DNA of 64,000 bases from contig JAUYFI010000136.1 in NCBI GenBank assembly GCA_030691075.1, positions 1 through 64,000 on the forward strand, written 5' to 3'. Below the pieces are notes generated by a model, which saw nothing but the letters and a program-made list of their open reading frames with translations, had not been told where the DNA came from and did not search any database. Position 1 is the first letter of the stretch, and each line of letters opens with the position of its first letter. The position numbers were made by a program, and so were the translations under genes. The DNA is from Sulfurisoma sp. GTDB taxonomy: Bacteria > Pseudomonadota > Gammaproteobacteria > Burkholderiales > Rhodocyclaceae. Below, in pieces: positions 32,920 through 42,072 of the stretch.

Positions 32920-34224
32920 TCAAAAGTCGTAACGCAACTTCAGCGCCGCGACAGTACGATCATAAGCGTTAAGAGAAACGTTGGAACGATTGTCGGCATA
33001 AGACACCTCTCCGCGCAGGCTGAGCTGTTTGGAGTAGGCGTGGGTCACGGAGACTTCCAGCGCCTGATAGATGTCCGCTCGCGCAACCCCGAAGAAAGGA
33101 TCCAGCGCCCGGTACCGATGATCCTGATGCGAGAAGGCGGCGGCGATTTTCCAGTCCGGGGCCGGGGATCCGGCCAGCGAGGTTCGATAGCCCAAGATGT
33201 CGCGCGAATACTCGGCGCGGTTGCGCAGATTGCGCTCCCAGGACGTCGAGGCCGACAGCGAGAGCACGGGTTGCCAGGCCGCCGCGAAACCATGCCGGTA
33301 GCTCAATCCAACCATCGACAGGTCGGAATCGCGAAAACCATTGGCGCCATCGTGCGCGATCTTGAACAAGCCGGCATTGACGCCAACGGCCTGATTGGCG
33401 GAAACCGGCGCCAGGGCTTCGCCATTGGCGCCAGTGAATGACCGATAGGGGTTTCCGCCCAGCCAGAGCGCGGAGTGCACGATGGCGGCGCGCCCCGTCC
33501 ATCCGTCCCCACGATAGCTGAACCCGGCCTGTGCCGCGCCATTCATCTGATCGAAGTTCTTGTTCCGCGAATAGGCGCGGAATTCGCCATCGACGCCAGC
33601 AAAGGCTGTCGCGCGGGAGGTCATCGGCAGGGTCCATTGCGCCCCGCCGGCAAGGTGGCTGAGCCCGGCTTCCGTTGCCCGGGCCGCCGGAGCAAGCAGA
33701 ATATTGCCGAACACGGGAACGTTGACGAGTGGGTTTCCAACCCCGCCATTGATGTTGGTGTCGTACCCGGCCCCGGCTTCGACATGGAATCGGGCTTGCA
33801 TTCCGCGTTGCTCCACGCGCTCCGTGATCGCTTCGAGATAGCGATCAACGCTGGCCATCACGTCGGGTGGAATTGCCTGCGCCTTGATCAGGAGGAATTC
33901 GTCGCGGGCGCGTTCGTTCTCGCCGAGAAGAAAGTGGCCACGAGCGAGTTCAAGTCGGGCCCGAAGGTTGTCGGGACGCGAGAAGACGTAGCGCTCCAGC
34001 GCCAGCACGCCTTCCCCCACGTGGCCGGAATCGATGCTGGCTATTCCGTAATGGAAGTCAAATTCGGGATTTCCCAACATCGACCTGCTGGATTGCGCCG
34101 CCTGGTACGCCTCCGCGGCCTTGCCCTGGTCCAGCAGGCTCTTGATGTCGTCGATCGGTGCCGCGGCGACCGTTGCCGAAACAAATACCGCGGCCACCGA
34201 GATGGCGATTCGCATTTTCTTCAC
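32920..34224 (-). CDS. TPR plus outer-membrane barrel protein, second copy
   Basis: 434 residues. A signal peptide (MRIAISVAAVFVSATVAAAP) precedes TPR-like repeats at 25-135 (LLDQGKAAEAYQAAQSSRSM, ALERYVFSRPDNLRARLELA). From 145 on there are amphipathic strands with aromatic girdles, ending in KLRYDF, a typical barrel terminus. GAGYDTNINGG near 150 is a phrase shared by DUF560-type proteins, and the paralogue at 13871 has RETNINWAPG at the same place. GTG 34224 has GGGGGA upstream. Here the barrel gene precedes the FecR gene, the reverse of the first cassette. Confidence 0.75.
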   Translation of the reverse strand: MKKMRIAISVAAVFVSATVAAAPIDDIKSLLDQGKAAEAYQAAQSSRSMLGNPEFDFHYGIASIDSGHVGEGVLALERYVFSRPDNLRARLELARGHFLLGENERARDEFLLIKAQAIPPDVMASVDRYLEAITERVEQRGMQARFHVEAGAGYDTNINGGVGNPLVNVPVFGNILLAPAARATEAGLSHLAGGAQWTLPMTSRATAFAGVDGEFRAYSRNKNFDQMNGAAQAGFSYRGDGWTGRAAIVHSALWLGGNPYRSFTGANGEALAPVSANQAVGVNAGLFKIAHDGANGFRDSDLSMVGLSYRHGFAAAWQPVLSLSASTSWERNLRNRAEYSRDILGYRTSLAGSPAPDWKIAAAFSHQDHRYRALDPFFGVARADIYQALEVSVTHAYSKQLSLRGEVSYADNRSNVSLNAYDRTVAALKLRYDF

Positions 34225-34413
34225 GCTTTCCCCCTGTCTTCACCCCTGCTTCGGGCAATTACCAAAGCCTATGTATCATAATGGAAATTCGGATTTGATG
34301 CTCTTATGGCGAAAGCAACACCAAGAACGCTACCACGCCACAGCCTTGTTTCTTGCCAACGCCTTTCGACCTGCGGGCGAATATCCTGCTCAGGCCGAAC
34401 GGGGTTATTGTGT

Positions 34414-34467
34414 TCCGTTGGTGGTGAGCCCCAAGCTCCCGTTCGTGGTGAACTTGTCGAACCATGG
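34414..34467. repeat. Last dispersed hairpin repeat in the window
   Basis: GTTGGTGGTGAGCCCCAAGC and then CGTTCGTGGTGAACTTGTCG units, a degenerate pair in the gap 34225-34482. I find no further copy between here and 64 kb. The rest of the gap shows no recognisable gene; it should hold the divergent promoters of the barrel and CAP genes. Confidence 0.75.
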
Positions 34468-34482
34468 GGATGAATTCACGTT

Positions 34483-35874
34483 ATGCGCACGATTCTGCTT
34501 GCTTTATCGATCTTCTGCCTGACAGCCGGCAGGTCCGGTGCCGAACAATTCCGATGGAACCCGTACTATTCCCCGCCACCCGCTTATCGCTCGGCGACGG
34601 AGGACCAGGAAACCGCGGCCTTGCGGCAGATCAACTTTCGCCGGGGGCAGATCGGACTCGCTCCGGTGACCTCGCACGCGGACATGGCGCGGGCGGCGCG
34701 GGCGCATTCTTCGTACCTGGCGGCCAACAACACCACGGGGCATTATGAAACGCCCTCCGCACAGGGATATTTCGGTGACACACCCGGCACCCGGTTGTCC
34801 AACAGCGGCTACCCTTACCGGACTTACGGGGAGATCATCAGTTTCGGGCCGGCCACGGGGACACTGGGCATCGAGAGCCTCATCGAGGCCATCTACCACC
34901 GCTTCGCCATCTTTACTTCTTCGTTCGACGAGGCCGGAGCCGGTTTCAACACCGACCACCCGACGCATGGCAATGTGCTTACGGTTGATTTCGGGTCCCG
35001 GAGCAGTCCGCTGCCGGCGGCTCGGGCCGACTGGGTGGGTCTGTATCCTTTCGATGGCCAGGATCGGGTTCCGGTGGACTTTTACTCGGACCAGGAGTCA
35101 CCGGATCCCATGCCCGACGCGAATCGGGTGGGCTATCCCGTCAGCATTCACATAGACTCCGCCAGCACCCTGCAAGTCACGTCCTTCACGCTATTCGATG
35201 GGGCCACGGCCCTGCCGACGTCGTTGCTGTCGCCGGGTGCCCAGAGCGTTCCCGCGTCGGCATCCGCCATGATTCCCAATCAGGTTCTTGAGCACGGCAG
35301 AACATACACGGCGAGTTTCGTTGGATCGGTCGATGGCGCGCGACTCGAGCGTCAATGGACGTTCGCCACGTCGCCGCCATCGAACATCGGTTTCTCGGTG
35401 TCGCCGTTGTGCGTCACGACGGGCAACAGCCGCGTGGTGTCGATTACGGGCGGAACCGGAAGCTATGTGCGCGTCGGGTGGGATAATTCATCGGTGGTGG
35501 ATGTGTCGTTCGCGTCCTCCGGTCAGCTGAGCATCCGCGGGCTCTCCGCGGGCACCGCGGTCGTCACGGTCACCGACGGCGACGGCCAGCAGGGCCAGTT
35601 GACGGCTTCCGTGGGCGCTACCTGCATGGCCACCGGTCTGGACGCGGACCGTGTCTTCAATTGGGCGGAATCCCTTTTCCCCGCCATCCTCGAGCCCCAG
35701 GGACGGGCATCGCAAGATAGCGGCGGCGTCTATCTCCGCCACTATTTCACCACCGGAAACTACCTCGGGGCTTACAACGGCCAGCTCTATTTTCTGGATG
35801 GATATTCCGGTCAGTTGCTGCACCTGGGATCCATTGGCGATTTTCTGGCCGCCACCGCCGCCGCCGGGTTCTAG
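34483..35874 (+). CDS. Secreted CAP (SCP/PR1) domain protein
   Basis: 463 residues. A signal peptide (MRTILLALSIFCLTAGRSG) precedes a CAP domain at 35-175: AALRQINFRRGQIGLAPVTS, AARAHSSYLAANNTTGHYE with the conserved His, and YGEIISFG with its Glu. Residues 180-300 form a beta-rich domain, followed by an Ig-like stretch to 385. The tail (390-463: NWAESLFPAILEPQG, YLRHYFTTGNYLGAY) matches a repeat seen on other exported betaproteobacterial proteins. CAP proteins have varied extracellular roles, so no specific function is claimed. The stop overlaps the convergent glycosyltransferase stop by 4 nt. Confidence 0.85.
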   Translation: MRTILLALSIFCLTAGRSGAEQFRWNPYYSPPPAYRSATEDQETAALRQINFRRGQIGLAPVTSHADMARAARAHSSYLAANNTTGHYETPSAQGYFGDTPGTRLSNSGYPYRTYGEIISFGPATGTLGIESLIEAIYHRFAIFTSSFDEAGAGFNTDHPTHGNVLTVDFGSRSSPLPAARADWVGLYPFDGQDRVPVDFYSDQESPDPMPDANRVGYPVSIHIDSASTLQVTSFTLFDGATALPTSLLSPGAQSVPASASAMIPNQVLEHGRTYTASFVGSVDGARLERQWTFATSPPSNIGFSVSPLCVTTGNSRVVSITGGTGSYVRVGWDNSSVVDVSFASSGQLSIRGLSAGTAVVTVTDGDGQQGQLTASVGATCMATGLDADRVFNWAESLFPAILEPQGRASQDSGGVYLRHYFTTGNYLGAYNGQLYFLDGYSGQLLHLGSIGDFLAATAAAGF

Positions 35875-37052
35875 GGCCTGTTCCCGGACGCCCCGGCCGC
35901 GCCGGATTCGATGGCATCGCGATAGAGTTCCAGCGTCAAGGTATTCATTTGGGCGACGGAAAAATCCCGTTCGACGATGCGTCTTGCATTCGCGCCGAGG
36001 GCACGCCGCGCGGCGGGGTCCCCGATCAGCGCGGCGAGCGCGGCGGCCAATGCCTCGGGATTGCCCGCGGGCACAAGAAGGCCGTTTTCGCCGGCACTGA
36101 CCACCTCCCGACAGCCCGGAACATCGGTGGCAACAAGGGGCCGACCGCAGCCGGCCGCTTCCAGCAGCGCCTTTGGCAAGCCTTCGCGATAGGATGGCAG
36201 GCACACGACGTGCGCTTGTGAATAGGCTTGTCGCATGTCTTCAATCCAGCCCCACCATTCCACCACGCCTTCGTCGCGCCAGGCCTTGAGCTGTGCCGTC
36301 GATATGGCCGTCGGGTTGGCGCTGTCGGTATCCCCGCAGAGGACGCACCTTGCGTCCACGGCCCGATCCTTCAGCAACCTCGCCGCGGCGACGAAGTCGC
36401 CGACCCCCTTGTCCCACAACATGCGGGCGGGCAGCAGGACGGTTGCCCGCCCCTCGGGCTCGGGCATGGCGCGGTAATAGCCGGGGTCGATGCCGACGCC
36501 GCGAATCAGGCGAATTCGCGCGGGGTCGACAAGACGAAGGCGCGCGAACATGGCGGCATCATCGTCGTTCTGCAGAATGAGCCAACTCGTGGGGCGACGC
36601 AGGAGAAGGCGATAGGCATGGCCGAGCAGCATGGCCAGCAGCCGCGCCCCGAGCCGCCGTGACGTAAAAGCATAGCCCAGGCCGGCAAGGGCATTGACGA
36701 CGACGGGAACACCGGTGAGCGCGGCAACGAGCCCGCCGTGGATGACGGGCTTGACGGCGACATGATGAACGAGGTCGGGCCGCTCCCGGCGGTAGATCGC
36801 ATGGAGGCGCGCCAGGGTACGCGACTCGCGCCAGGGATTGACGCCCGAACGTTCCCAGTCGAGCGGGATGACGCGGATGCCGGCGGCTTCGATTTCATCG
36901 CGGTGGCGGCTGACGCGGGTGACGAGCACCACGTCGTATCCCGCCGCAAGCGCGGCCCGCGCGAGCGGCAGTCGATGAGAACGGAAGTACCCGTCTTCCG
37001 TGACGAGATAGAGAAGTTTTGGCCGGGTTCGGCCAACCGCCCGGCTAGTCAT
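35871..37052 (-). CDS. GT4 glycosyltransferase (WbpH/PglA-like), last operon gene
   Basis: 393 residues. The start KLLYLVTEDGYFRSHRLPLA is typical of GT4 enzymes that add the first or second hexosamine to a lipid-linked glycan. HHVAVKPVIHGGLVAALTGV near 100 and the donor domain LLPARMLWDKGVGDFVAAAR near 205-225 follow. SYREGLPKALLEAAGCGRPL near 290 is the E-X7-E region. The protein is cytoplasmic with possible membrane contact (LLAMLLGHAYRLLL). It overlaps the asparagine synthase-like gene by 8 nt and ends the 15-gene minus-strand operon. Confidence 0.9.
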   Translation of the reverse strand: MTSRAVGRTRPKLLYLVTEDGYFRSHRLPLARAALAAGYDVVLVTRVSRHRDEIEAAGIRVIPLDWERSGVNPWRESRTLARLHAIYRRERPDLVHHVAVKPVIHGGLVAALTGVPVVVNALAGLGYAFTSRRLGARLLAMLLGHAYRLLLRRPTSWLILQNDDDAAMFARLRLVDPARIRLIRGVGIDPGYYRAMPEPEGRATVLLPARMLWDKGVGDFVAAARLLKDRAVDARCVLCGDTDSANPTAISTAQLKAWRDEGVVEWWGWIEDMRQAYSQAHVVCLPSYREGLPKALLEAAGCGRPLVATDVPGCREVVSAGENGLLVPAGNPEALAAALAALIGDPAARRALGANARRIVERDFSVAQMNTLTLELYRDAIESGAAGASGNRP

Positions 37053-38985
37053 CCAGGCGCTCGATCCAGGCCTGGAACATCAGTACGTTCCAGAGCCGGT
37101 GCTGCCAGTTGCGCCGCCCGGAGAGGTGTTCTTCCCAACAGGTGCGGATGGGCTCGGGCCGAAGCCAGCCTTCACGGCGCAGGCGGCCCGCGTCGAGCAG
37201 GGATTCGGCCCAGTCGCGCAGCGGGCCGCGCAGCCAGGTGTCGATCGGAACACCGAAGCCCATTTTCGGGCGATCGACCAACGCCCTGGGAACATGGCGA
37301 TACAAGACCTGCCGCAGCAGCCACTTCCCCGCGCCGTCGCGCATCTTGAGCGACATCGGCAGGCTCCAGGCGAATTCAACGATGCGATGGTCGAGCAGAG
37401 GCAGGCGTGTCTCGAGGCTCACGGCCATGGCCGCGCGGTCGACCTTCGTCAGAATGTCGTCGGGCAGGTAGCCCACGGTGTCGAGATACATCATGGACTG
37501 GACGAAGTCATCGAGCATCTCGGGGACGGCCTGGCCAGCCGGCCCGGTCGGCGTATCGCCGGCGCCGACCACCAATGCCGCGGGATCCGGCCAGTGCGAT
37601 ATCAACCGCCGGTAGACTTCGGCCGGGCTGGCGGCGTCGATAACCCCGGCGAGTTTGTGAAGCTTGTCGCCGACGCTGGTGTGGCGCCATCGCCCCGGCA
37701 GCGCGGGGCCGACAAGCGCATGCAGCCGATCCCAGGCCGCCGGCGATGGGGTCCGAAGCGCCCTGGCCACCGCGCCCCTCAGGGGAATCGGCAAATGCGA
37801 CAGGCGTTGCCACAAAGCACCGCCCACAAAATAGCGATTGTAGCCACCGAACAATTCGTCGCCGCCGTCGCCCGAAAGACCGACGGCAACATGGCGGCGC
37901 GCCAGTCGCGCGACCAGGAACATCGGGATCTGCGATGAGTCGGCAAAAGGTTCGTCGTGGATTTCGGGGAGGCGTGTGATCACGTCGCGCGCTTCCCGCG
38001 GGGTGACGTAAAGCTCGGTGTGCGCCGTGCCAAGGTGGCTCGCCACCGCGCGGGCATGCCGGGCCTCGTCGTGGCCTTCCTCGTGAAAACCGATGGAGAA
38101 TGTCCGCACCGGCGTGGTCGCCTGGGCCTGCATGAGGGCAACCACCGTGGAGGAATCGATGCCGCCGGAAAGGAAGGCGCCGAGGGGCACGTCGGCCACG
38201 CGCTGGCCGCCGATGGCGCGAGCCAGATGACGCTCCAGTTCATCGGTCGCCTCCGTGGCCGTGCCGGTGAAGGGCCTCGACAGGCCTTGCCGGACGGCAT
38301 CCGCCACGGACCAGTAGTAGCGAAGCCTTTCCCGGCCGTCGCTGTCGATGCGCAGGATCGCCGCGGGCGGCAGCTTGCGGATACCCCGGTAGATGGAGCT
38401 TGGCGCGGGAATGTAGGCGTGGCGAAGGAAAAGCGCCAAGGCGTCACGATCCACTTCGGCGCGAAAGGCGGGGTGTGCCCTGAGCGCCTTGAGCTCCGAG
38501 GCGAAGAGCACCATGTCGCCGCTGCGGCCGTGGTAGAGCGGTTTCTCGCCGAGGCGGTCGCGCGCGAGTTCGAGCGTTCGTTCGCGGCAGTCCCAAAGGG
38601 CCAATGCGAACATGCCGACGCACTTGGCCAGCGTCGGCTCGAGGCCCCAGTTTTCTATGGCGGCAAGGAGGGTTTCGGTATCCGAGTGGCCGCGCCAGGC
38701 AATCGCCTGGCGCGCCGCTTCCAGTTCGCGGCGCAGGTCGGCATGATTGTAGATTTCGCCGTTGAAGGCGATGACATAGCGTCCGCTCGCGGAGACCATC
38801 GGCTGGTGGCCGGCGGGCGAGAGGTCGAGGACGGACAGCCGGCGATGGGCCAGGGCGATTCCGGCATTGGCGTCAGCCCAGTCGCCGGCGTCGTCCGGGC
38901 CCCGATGCGCGAGGGCCGCGGCCATGCGGGACGCCGTCTCGCGCAGACCGGCGCCGGGGCCAAGGCATCCCGCGATCCCGCACAT
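37045..38985 (-). CDS. asnB: Asparagine synthase-like glutamine amidotransferase
   Basis: 646 residues. It starts MCGIAG, exposing Cys2 as the glutaminase nucleophile. The class II amidotransferase domain covers 2-215 (HRGPDDAG, FNGEIYN), and the synthetase domain follows with the ATP-pyrophosphatase loop SGGIDSS near 255 and GDGGDELFGGYNRYF near 360. In glycan operons such enzymes usually amidate a uronic-acid sugar rather than make free asparagine; the adjacent UDP-sugar dehydrogenase would supply that acid group. I start at 38985; the frame upstream belongs to the preceding gene. TGATG overlap with the gene before. Confidence 0.93.
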   Translation of the reverse strand: MCGIAGCLGPGAGLRETASRMAAALAHRGPDDAGDWADANAGIALAHRRLSVLDLSPAGHQPMVSASGRYVIAFNGEIYNHADLRRELEAARQAIAWRGHSDTETLLAAIENWGLEPTLAKCVGMFALALWDCRERTLELARDRLGEKPLYHGRSGDMVLFASELKALRAHPAFRAEVDRDALALFLRHAYIPAPSSIYRGIRKLPPAAILRIDSDGRERLRYYWSVADAVRQGLSRPFTGTATEATDELERHLARAIGGQRVADVPLGAFLSGGIDSSTVVALMQAQATTPVRTFSIGFHEEGHDEARHARAVASHLGTAHTELYVTPREARDVITRLPEIHDEPFADSSQIPMFLVARLARRHVAVGLSGDGGDELFGGYNRYFVGGALWQRLSHLPIPLRGAVARALRTPSPAAWDRLHALVGPALPGRWRHTSVGDKLHKLAGVIDAASPAEVYRRLISHWPDPAALVVGAGDTPTGPAGQAVPEMLDDFVQSMMYLDTVGYLPDDILTKVDRAAMAVSLETRLPLLDHRIVEFAWSLPMSLKMRDGAGKWLLRQVLYRHVPRALVDRPKMGFGVPIDTWLRGPLRDWAESLLDAGRLRREGWLRPEPIRTCWEEHLSGRRNWQHRLWNVLMFQAWIERLDD

Positions 38986-40073
38986 CAGTCGACTCTCGCA
39001 TGTCGTTTGGCGCCCGCCGCGAGCAGAATCGAAACGAGGCGAGGCGCCGTTACCCGCGCGCAGTAGCACTGTTCGACCTGGCGGCGTCCATATTCCCCCA
39101 TGACGCGCCGGCGAACGGGATCGTCGCGGAGATTGCCCAGCACCTCCCGCCACTGCGCCGGGCCGGTGGCGAAAAAACCGTTTTCACCCGAAATGACAAT
39201 ATCGTTGTTGGCGCCCACCGGCGACGCCACGACGGGCTTGCCGAGCGCCATGTACTGGATAAGCTTGTAGCCGCATTTGCCACGCTCCCATGGCCCGTCG
39301 GGCAAGGGCATGATGCCGACATCGAATTCGGCGATGTCGGCGGCTTCGCGTTCTTCGCTCCAGGCGCGCACTTCGACGCCGGCGAGACCAGAGCAGGCGC
39401 GGGTGGATGCCCCCACCAGCAGGACTCGACAATGGCCGTCGCGACATAGGGCATCGAGCGCCGGCTTTACCGCTTCGAGGTAGCCCTCGGTGGCGGGAGA
39501 GCCAATCCAGCCGATGGTGAATGGCCTGTTGCCGGCGGGCACGGCGGGGAGGATGTAGCGATCGAGATCGATGACTGTCGGAATCGTCTCGACGCGATTC
39601 GCTCCCGCCGCCGCCGCCCGGTGGGCAAGGTAGCCGTTGCCGCAGACAACAACCGACGCGACGCGCATCACGTGATCGATCTTGCGGCCCAGGAAACGCC
39701 TGACACAGGCGCGCTTGTTGAGGTCATACCCATGAAAAATCGCGTCGTCGTAGTCGACCACCAGCGGGATCCCGCGCGCCGCGATATTTTCCTCGGCCCA
39801 GGCCGGCAACCAGGGAAGGATTTCCTTCTCCAGCCAGATTACGTCGTAATCGCCGCTGGAGAATAGATCCCGGAGGCGGCGGAGGTAGGCCACGACGATA
39901 TCGGCGCCACGCCGCTTGCCGTTTGCATATAGCGCCATCAGATAGTCGTCGGAAAAAAAATGCGCGAAGCGTACGTCGATGGCATGGGCCCGGAGAAACG
40001 GCGCATACTGGTGGAAGCGCATCCTGCTGCTGGCGCCCAGCCGCGTGTATCTCGTCAGCGCCAGGACTCTCAT
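38985..40073 (-). CDS. GT4-family glycosyltransferase
   Basis: 362 residues. MRVLALTRYTRLGASSRMRF is a variant of the GT-B start that favours SSRxR. The middle has a VVDYDDAIFHGYD motif near 105, common in this subgroup. The donor domain begins FTIGWIGSPATEGYLE near 175 and includes GVEVRAWSEEREAADIAEFD and GKCGYKLIQYMALGKPVVAS near 265-285. It presumably adds one sugar of the operon's repeat unit in the cytoplasm. ATGA overlap with the upstream GT2 gene and TGATG overlap with the next. Confidence 0.87.
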   Translation of the reverse strand: MRVLALTRYTRLGASSRMRFHQYAPFLRAHAIDVRFAHFFSDDYLMALYANGKRRGADIVVAYLRRLRDLFSSGDYDVIWLEKEILPWLPAWAEENIAARGIPLVVDYDDAIFHGYDLNKRACVRRFLGRKIDHVMRVASVVVCGNGYLAHRAAAAGANRVETIPTVIDLDRYILPAVPAGNRPFTIGWIGSPATEGYLEAVKPALDALCRDGHCRVLLVGASTRACSGLAGVEVRAWSEEREAADIAEFDVGIMPLPDGPWERGKCGYKLIQYMALGKPVVASPVGANNDIVISGENGFFATGPAQWREVLGNLRDDPVRRRVMGEYGRRQVEQCYCARVTAPRLVSILLAAGAKRHARVD

Positions 40074-41053
40074 TTCATTTTCCTCGACTTGAAAGCGCCC
40101 GCGTAGAGCATCCCATAGCCTGAAAGGGTCTCGACAAACTGTCTTGGCGAACCCCGCAACAAGGCATGGCCGAGGCGCACGAGCGGCTCGACGCAGAACG
40201 TGCCAACGGCGACAAGCATCCGGTCAAGCCGGCCGAAGTGCTTGCCGGAAAAGAGCAGGCGGCTGCGCAAGCTGTAAAAGAGCCTCCGCGCCCGGATGCG
40301 CCCGGATGTGCCGCCTCCCTTGTGGTAGGCGCCGGCCTCGGCCAGAAAGTAGCTGCGATAGCCGAGACCATGGGCCATCAAGGAAAAGTCGAGATCTTCC
40401 CAGTAGAGGAAAAAGCGCTCGTCAAACCCGCCGAGACGTTCGAACAGGGTGCGCCGCACCAGGAAAAATGCACCGATCACATGGTCGACACAGCGGCTGG
40501 TGGCATGATCCCAATCCGCCATGAAATGGCTGGGAAACCCATTGGGCAACAGGCGGTCGAGGCCAAGCATGTGATGGATCAGCGAGCGTGTCGTGGGGAA
40601 ACGCGCGCACGACCGCGCGGGCAGCCCCCGGTCATCCAGCAACTGGATGCCGCAGATGCCGATGCCGGCGTTTCGCGGTTGCTCCATGAAGGTTACGGGC
40701 AGCGACAGCGATTCCCGGAATAGCCGCGTGTCCGGGTTGAGGAATAGCAGGTAGTCGGCGGAACTGTCCGCGGCGCCCAGATTGCAGGCGGCGGCAAAGC
40801 CGAGGTTGGTCGTGTTGACGACGAGCCGGATGCGGCCATCCAGGCCGGCGAGTCCCTCCATCGAGCCATCGGTGGAGGCATTATCGATAATGACAATGCG
40901 CGCGATTCGAACGCCGGAACAGTCAGCCGCGAGAAGCGAGCCCAGGCACTGCGCGAGGAATTCCCCGGCATTCCAGTTGACGATCACCACATCGACCGCG
41001 GGACACCGGGTCATCTCGTCGCGTGGCGCGTGACGCACCGAGGGTCGATACAT
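40070..41053 (-). CDS. GT2 glycosyltransferase (rhamnosyltransferase-like)
   Basis: 327 residues. The GT2 fold starts DVVIVNWNAGEFLAQCLGSL. The donor Asp is in IIDNASTDGS, and the DxD-like motif is FLNPDTRLF near 120. IGAFFLVRRTLFERLGGFDE, then RFFLYWEDLDFSL near 220-240, carries the catalytic acidic block (ED). This layout is frequent in rhamnosyltransferases; the dTDP-rhamnose genes in the same operon make rhamnose a likely donor. The C-terminal 60 residues are hydrophobic and may attach it to the membrane. Confidence 0.88.
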   Translation of the reverse strand: MYRPSVRHAPRDEMTRCPAVDVVIVNWNAGEFLAQCLGSLLAADCSGVRIARIVIIDNASTDGSMEGLAGLDGRIRLVVNTTNLGFAAACNLGAADSSADYLLFLNPDTRLFRESLSLPVTFMEQPRNAGIGICGIQLLDDRGLPARSCARFPTTRSLIHHMLGLDRLLPNGFPSHFMADWDHATSRCVDHVIGAFFLVRRTLFERLGGFDERFFLYWEDLDFSLMAHGLGYRSYFLAEAGAYHKGGGTSGRIRARRLFYSLRSRLLFSGKHFGRLDRMLVAVGTFCVEPLVRLGHALLRGSPRQFVETLSGYGMLYAGAFKSRKMK

Positions 41054-42072
41054 CAGGCGTGCCCCTCGAAAGTCAGTTCTTCACCGCAATACGGGTCGAG
41101 GACATGGAACAGCATGGCCAGAACATGCGCCAATTCAGCGGTCAATCTGAGGCCGACAGGAATGGGTTCGAAGACGCCGCGATGCGCGCGAACACGCAAG
41201 CTGTCGATGAGGGCGCCGGCCGTGCCGCGACAACGGGTCCCAAGTTCGAAGCGAAGGAAGCCGGCATTTCGCGCCGCAAGGCCAAGCGCCGCCGCGGAAA
41301 AAAGGTGCAGGTGGCGAGGAGGCTCGAGGCCTCTCCAGTTCGGGCCAAAGTAGCGATGGCCGAGCGATCCGGTATTGGGCGTGACGATCAGGCAGCAGCC
41401 TCCCGGTTTGAGGATGCGCCGACATTCGCGCAAGGTGGCAACCGGGTCCGCAACATGCTCGAGCACATGGCTGGAGAATACGACGTCGAAGCTCGCATCG
41501 GGATAGCCGCGGCTGAAGATGTCTCCATGATGGACATTCAGGCCCTTGGCCGCGGCGTTGGCCACCGCCCCGGTGTCGAAATCCACGCCCTCCACGTCCC
41601 AGCCCCATCCGCCGAGACACTGCAGGGTGGCGCCGGCACCGCAGCCGAATTCGAGCAGCCGTCCCCTGGGGAGGCCGGAGAAGAAGGAGAACGGCACTTC
41701 CATGTATTCTCGCAGCGGCGGCACGCCACCCACGAGCGCGCCCAGCAGCCTGTCGCGAGAGGTTACGGGCTCCGGCGCGTACCGGAACCGGTTTGCCCGG
41801 TATCCGCGGATCGCCGCCCGGTAGATGCGGTGGATGGCGGTGTTGCGTTGCGGCGGATCCTGGTGGGTATAGTAGCCTCGGTACGCTGCGGCCAACTGCC
41901 CGGAGGATGGCGGCGGGTCAAGCCAGATCAGGCCGCAGGCTGGATTGGAACATCGGCGCAGGTTCCATGCGCCCTCCGCGCCGAACAGGCGATCCGCAAG
42001 GTCGCGATAAAGCCATTCCCCCGGCGCGTCACAGACCGGACAGGGCGTTCGCATGGCAGGCGCCGCCGGCAT
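41053..42072 (-). CDS. SAM-dependent methyltransferase with zinc-ribbon start
   Basis: 339 residues from ATG 42072. An N-terminal treble-clef-like set (CPVCD near 10, then LRRCSNPACGLIWL near 36) precedes a class I methyltransferase: LLEFGCGAGATLQCL near 140, the second strand VEGVDFD, and VFSSHVLEHVADP near 200. PNTGSLGHRYFGPNWRGLEP and PRHLHLF complete the glycan methyltransferase pattern seen in O-antigen operons. It probably methylates a sugar or its end, which could mark the chain for export. The overlaps with both neighbours are TGATG. Confidence 0.87.
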   Translation of the reverse strand: MPAAPAMRTPCPVCDAPGEWLYRDLADRLFGAEGAWNLRRCSNPACGLIWLDPPPSSGQLAAAYRGYYTHQDPPQRNTAIHRIYRAAIRGYRANRFRYAPEPVTSRDRLLGALVGGVPPLREYMEVPFSFFSGLPRGRLLEFGCGAGATLQCLGGWGWDVEGVDFDTGAVANAAAKGLNVHHGDIFSRGYPDASFDVVFSSHVLEHVADPVATLRECRRILKPGGCCLIVTPNTGSLGHRYFGPNWRGLEPPRHLHLFSAAALGLAARNAGFLRFELGTRCRGTAGALIDSLRVRAHRGVFEPIPVGLRLTAELAHVLAMLFHVLDPYCGEELTFEGHA

